NCBI GenBank assembly: GCA_025062175.1
Contig: JANXAX010000171.1
Location: forward strand, 1-5,894
DNA: 5,894 bases
Reading direction: 5' to 3'
Source: Anaerolineae bacterium
Lineage (GTDB): Bacteria; Chloroflexota; Anaerolineae; 4572-78; NAK82
Shown: positions 4,785-5,894 of the stretch, in pieces
Numbering within the stretch: position 1 is the first letter of the stretch
How the letters are laid out: each line of letters begins with the position of its first letter
Notes under the pieces: generated by a model
Told to the model about the DNA's origin: nothing
Databases searched by the model: none
The model's input: only the letters and a program-made list of their open reading frames with translations
Position numbers and translations under genes: made by a program

Positions 4785-5894
4785 ATGCTTGAATCAACCG
4801 GAATGATCGCTTCGCGTTCTCTGCCGACCGATACCCATCGGACAGGCACACCGACGAGCTCCTGAACGCGCTCCACATAGCGACGCGCTGCAACGGGTAG
4901 CTCTTCCCAGTGGCGTGCCCGGCTTGTATCGCAATGCCAGCCCGGCCAGGTCTCGTAGATCGGCCTGACTTCGTCTAGCGTGGCTGGGTCCGGCATGTGA
5001 GCGGTCTCCTGGCCAGAGGGCAAGCGGTACCCTACGCAGATTTTGATCTCGGCAAAATTGTCGAGCACATCCAGTTTCGTGATCACCAGCTCGGTGAAAC
5101 CATTAAGCCAGTGGGCGTATTCAAGCGCGACGGCATCTAGCCAACCACAACGGCGTGGACGGCCGGTGGTTGCCCCGTACTCTTGGCCGACGCGACGCAG
5201 CATATCGCCCATCTCGTCGTGGAGCTCGGTGGGCAGTGGGCCGGCTCCCACTGCCGTCACATACGCCTTGACCACCCCAATCACGCGATCAAGCGCCCGC
5301 GCCGGCAGGCCTGCACCCACCAGCCCATACGAAGCCAGCGGATTCGATGATGTGACGTAGGGATAAGCCCCCCAATCCAGATCCCGCATTACTCCCAGCT
5401 GACCTTCCAACAGAATCGTGTGATTGGCCTCGAGCGCGGCATGGGTGAGAGGTAACGTGTCCACAATATATGGAGCAAGGCGCTGGCTCCATCGCGCACA
5501 TTGCTCGAGCAACGCCTCAAGATCGACAGGTGCTCCACCCCAAGCTTGGATCAGCTGGTTTTTGCACGCTATATGATTGGCCAGGCGCTCACGCACCCGC
5601 TCGATACGTAAGAGGTCCCCCACACGCAGTCCCCAGCGAGCGGCTTTGTCACTGTAAGTCGGGCCGATGCCCCTTTGGGTCGTACCCAAAGCTTTGCCAC
5701 CGCGAATGCGTTCCTCGAGGCCATCGAGCTGGCGATGATAAGGGAGTGTCAGGTGTGCCCGACTAGAAATGTACAGATTGTCCAGCGAGAGACCAGCTGC
5801 ACGCAAGCTTTCCATTTCTTCGAGCAACGTCTCGGGGTTGACCACACAGCCTGTGCCGATGACACAGCGCGTTTGGGGACTAAAAATACCCGAG
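4781..5894 (-). CDS. purA: Adenylosuccinate synthetase (5' end outside window)
   Basis: GTP-dependent ligase joining IMP and aspartate to adenylosuccinate, the committed step to AMP. The frame is open to the right edge: residues before the GTG at 5845 read SGIFSPQTRCVIGTGC, matching the family segment SGIL...IIGNGV, so that GTG is internal. 370 residues are visible; by comparison with E. coli PurA about 57 are missing, including the GDEGKGK loop and catalytic Asp and His. Motifs in order (visible numbering): GTTQRGIGPTYSDKAARWGL (70-89), EGQLG (163-167), YPYVTSSN (177-184), VGAGPLPTEL (215-224), GATTGRPRRCGWLD (240-253), TKLDVLD for guanine binding (272-278), IYETWPGW (312-319) and the C-terminal GVPVRWVSVGREREAII. 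The segment EGQLGVMRDLDW replaces the common EGAQGTLLDIDH. It ends four bases into deoB, which it probably drives in one transcript. Confidence 0.96.
   Translation of the reverse strand, partial: SGIFSPQTRCVIGTGCVVNPETLLEEMESLRAAGLSLDNLYISSRAHLTLPYHRQLDGLEERIRGGKALGTTQRGIGPTYSDKAARWGLRVGDLLRIERVRERLANHIACKNQLIQAWGGAPVDLEALLEQCARWSQRLAPYIVDTLPLTHAALEANHTILLEGQLGVMRDLDWGAYPYVTSSNPLASYGLVGAGLPARALDRVIGVVKAYVTAVGAGPLPTELHDEMGDMLRRVGQEYGATTGRPRRCGWLDAVALEYAHWLNGFTELVITKLDVLDNFAEIKICVGYRLPSGQETAHMPDPATLDEVRPIYETWPGWHCDTSRARHWEELPVAARRYVERVQELVGVPVRWVSVGREREAIIPVDSSM

Noticed and set aside
5843..5845. GTG as the purA start, making purA complete in the window
   Set aside because: The frame stays open upstream and encodes SGIF...VIGTGC, which matches internal PurA sequence; the GDEGKGK nucleotide loop is missing, so the start lies past the right edge.
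1..5894. Search for CRISPR repeats, tRNA/rRNA genes, insertion sequences, attachment sites or defence genes
   Set aside because: None seen by reading both strands; the DNA is accounted for by eight core metabolic genes with gaps of 29 bases or less.

Overview
The window is a compact bacterial chromosomal segment made almost entirely of core metabolic genes. It reads as moderately GC-rich by eye, with gaps between genes of at most about 30 bases. It holds the distal part of a histidine biosynthesis operon on the plus strand, hisC(partial)-hisB-hisH-hisA-hisF-hisI. Facing it on the minus strand is a two-gene purine/pentose unit, purA(partial, upstream)-deoB. I see no RNA gene, mobile element, CRISPR array, phage gene or convincing terminator. 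No stretch longer than 300 bases lacks a gene.

Layout: positions 1-513 are the C-terminal half of histidinol-phosphate aminotransferase, cut by the left edge exactly at the PLP-contacting Asp of the DEAY motif. Next come imidazoleglycerol-phosphate dehydratase (523-1119), the glutaminase subunit HisH (1149-1775), the isomerase HisA (1753-2496, GTG start, 23-base overlap), the cyclase subunit HisF (2515-3282) and a stand-alone PRA-cyclohydrolase HisI (3279-3653, ATGA overlap). On the minus strand, phosphopentomutase DeoB (4784 down to 3597) follows adenylosuccinate synthetase PurA (running off the right edge and ending at 4781), with a 4-base GTGA overlap. hisI and deoB converge and overlap tail to tail by 57 bases.

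How they work together: HisI, HisA, HisH/HisF, HisB and HisC cover the middle and late steps of histidine synthesis. The first enzymes (HisG and HisE) and the last (HisD) are not in view. HisH/HisF release AICAR, which re-enters purine synthesis and becomes IMP. PurA takes IMP toward AMP and so toward the ATP consumed by HisG. DeoB interconverts (deoxy)ribose 1- and 5-phosphates and can feed ribose-5-phosphate to PRPP, the other HisG substrate. Sharing of precursors between the two units is inference from known pathways; no shared regulation is visible.

Organism: certainly a bacterium. Monofunctional HisB, HisI without HisE, a phosphopentomutase of the DeoB family and an unusual PurA active-site segment would be compatible with a deep-branching lineage such as Chloroflexota. 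This is a low-confidence guess that protein phylogeny would have to settle. I found no undescribed system. The points worth a second look are junction architecture (very short ORFs over the starts of both IGP synthase subunits, stop codons that double as ribosome binding sites, the in-register antisense overlap of hisI and deoB) and two active-site or interface substitutions in PurA and HisF.
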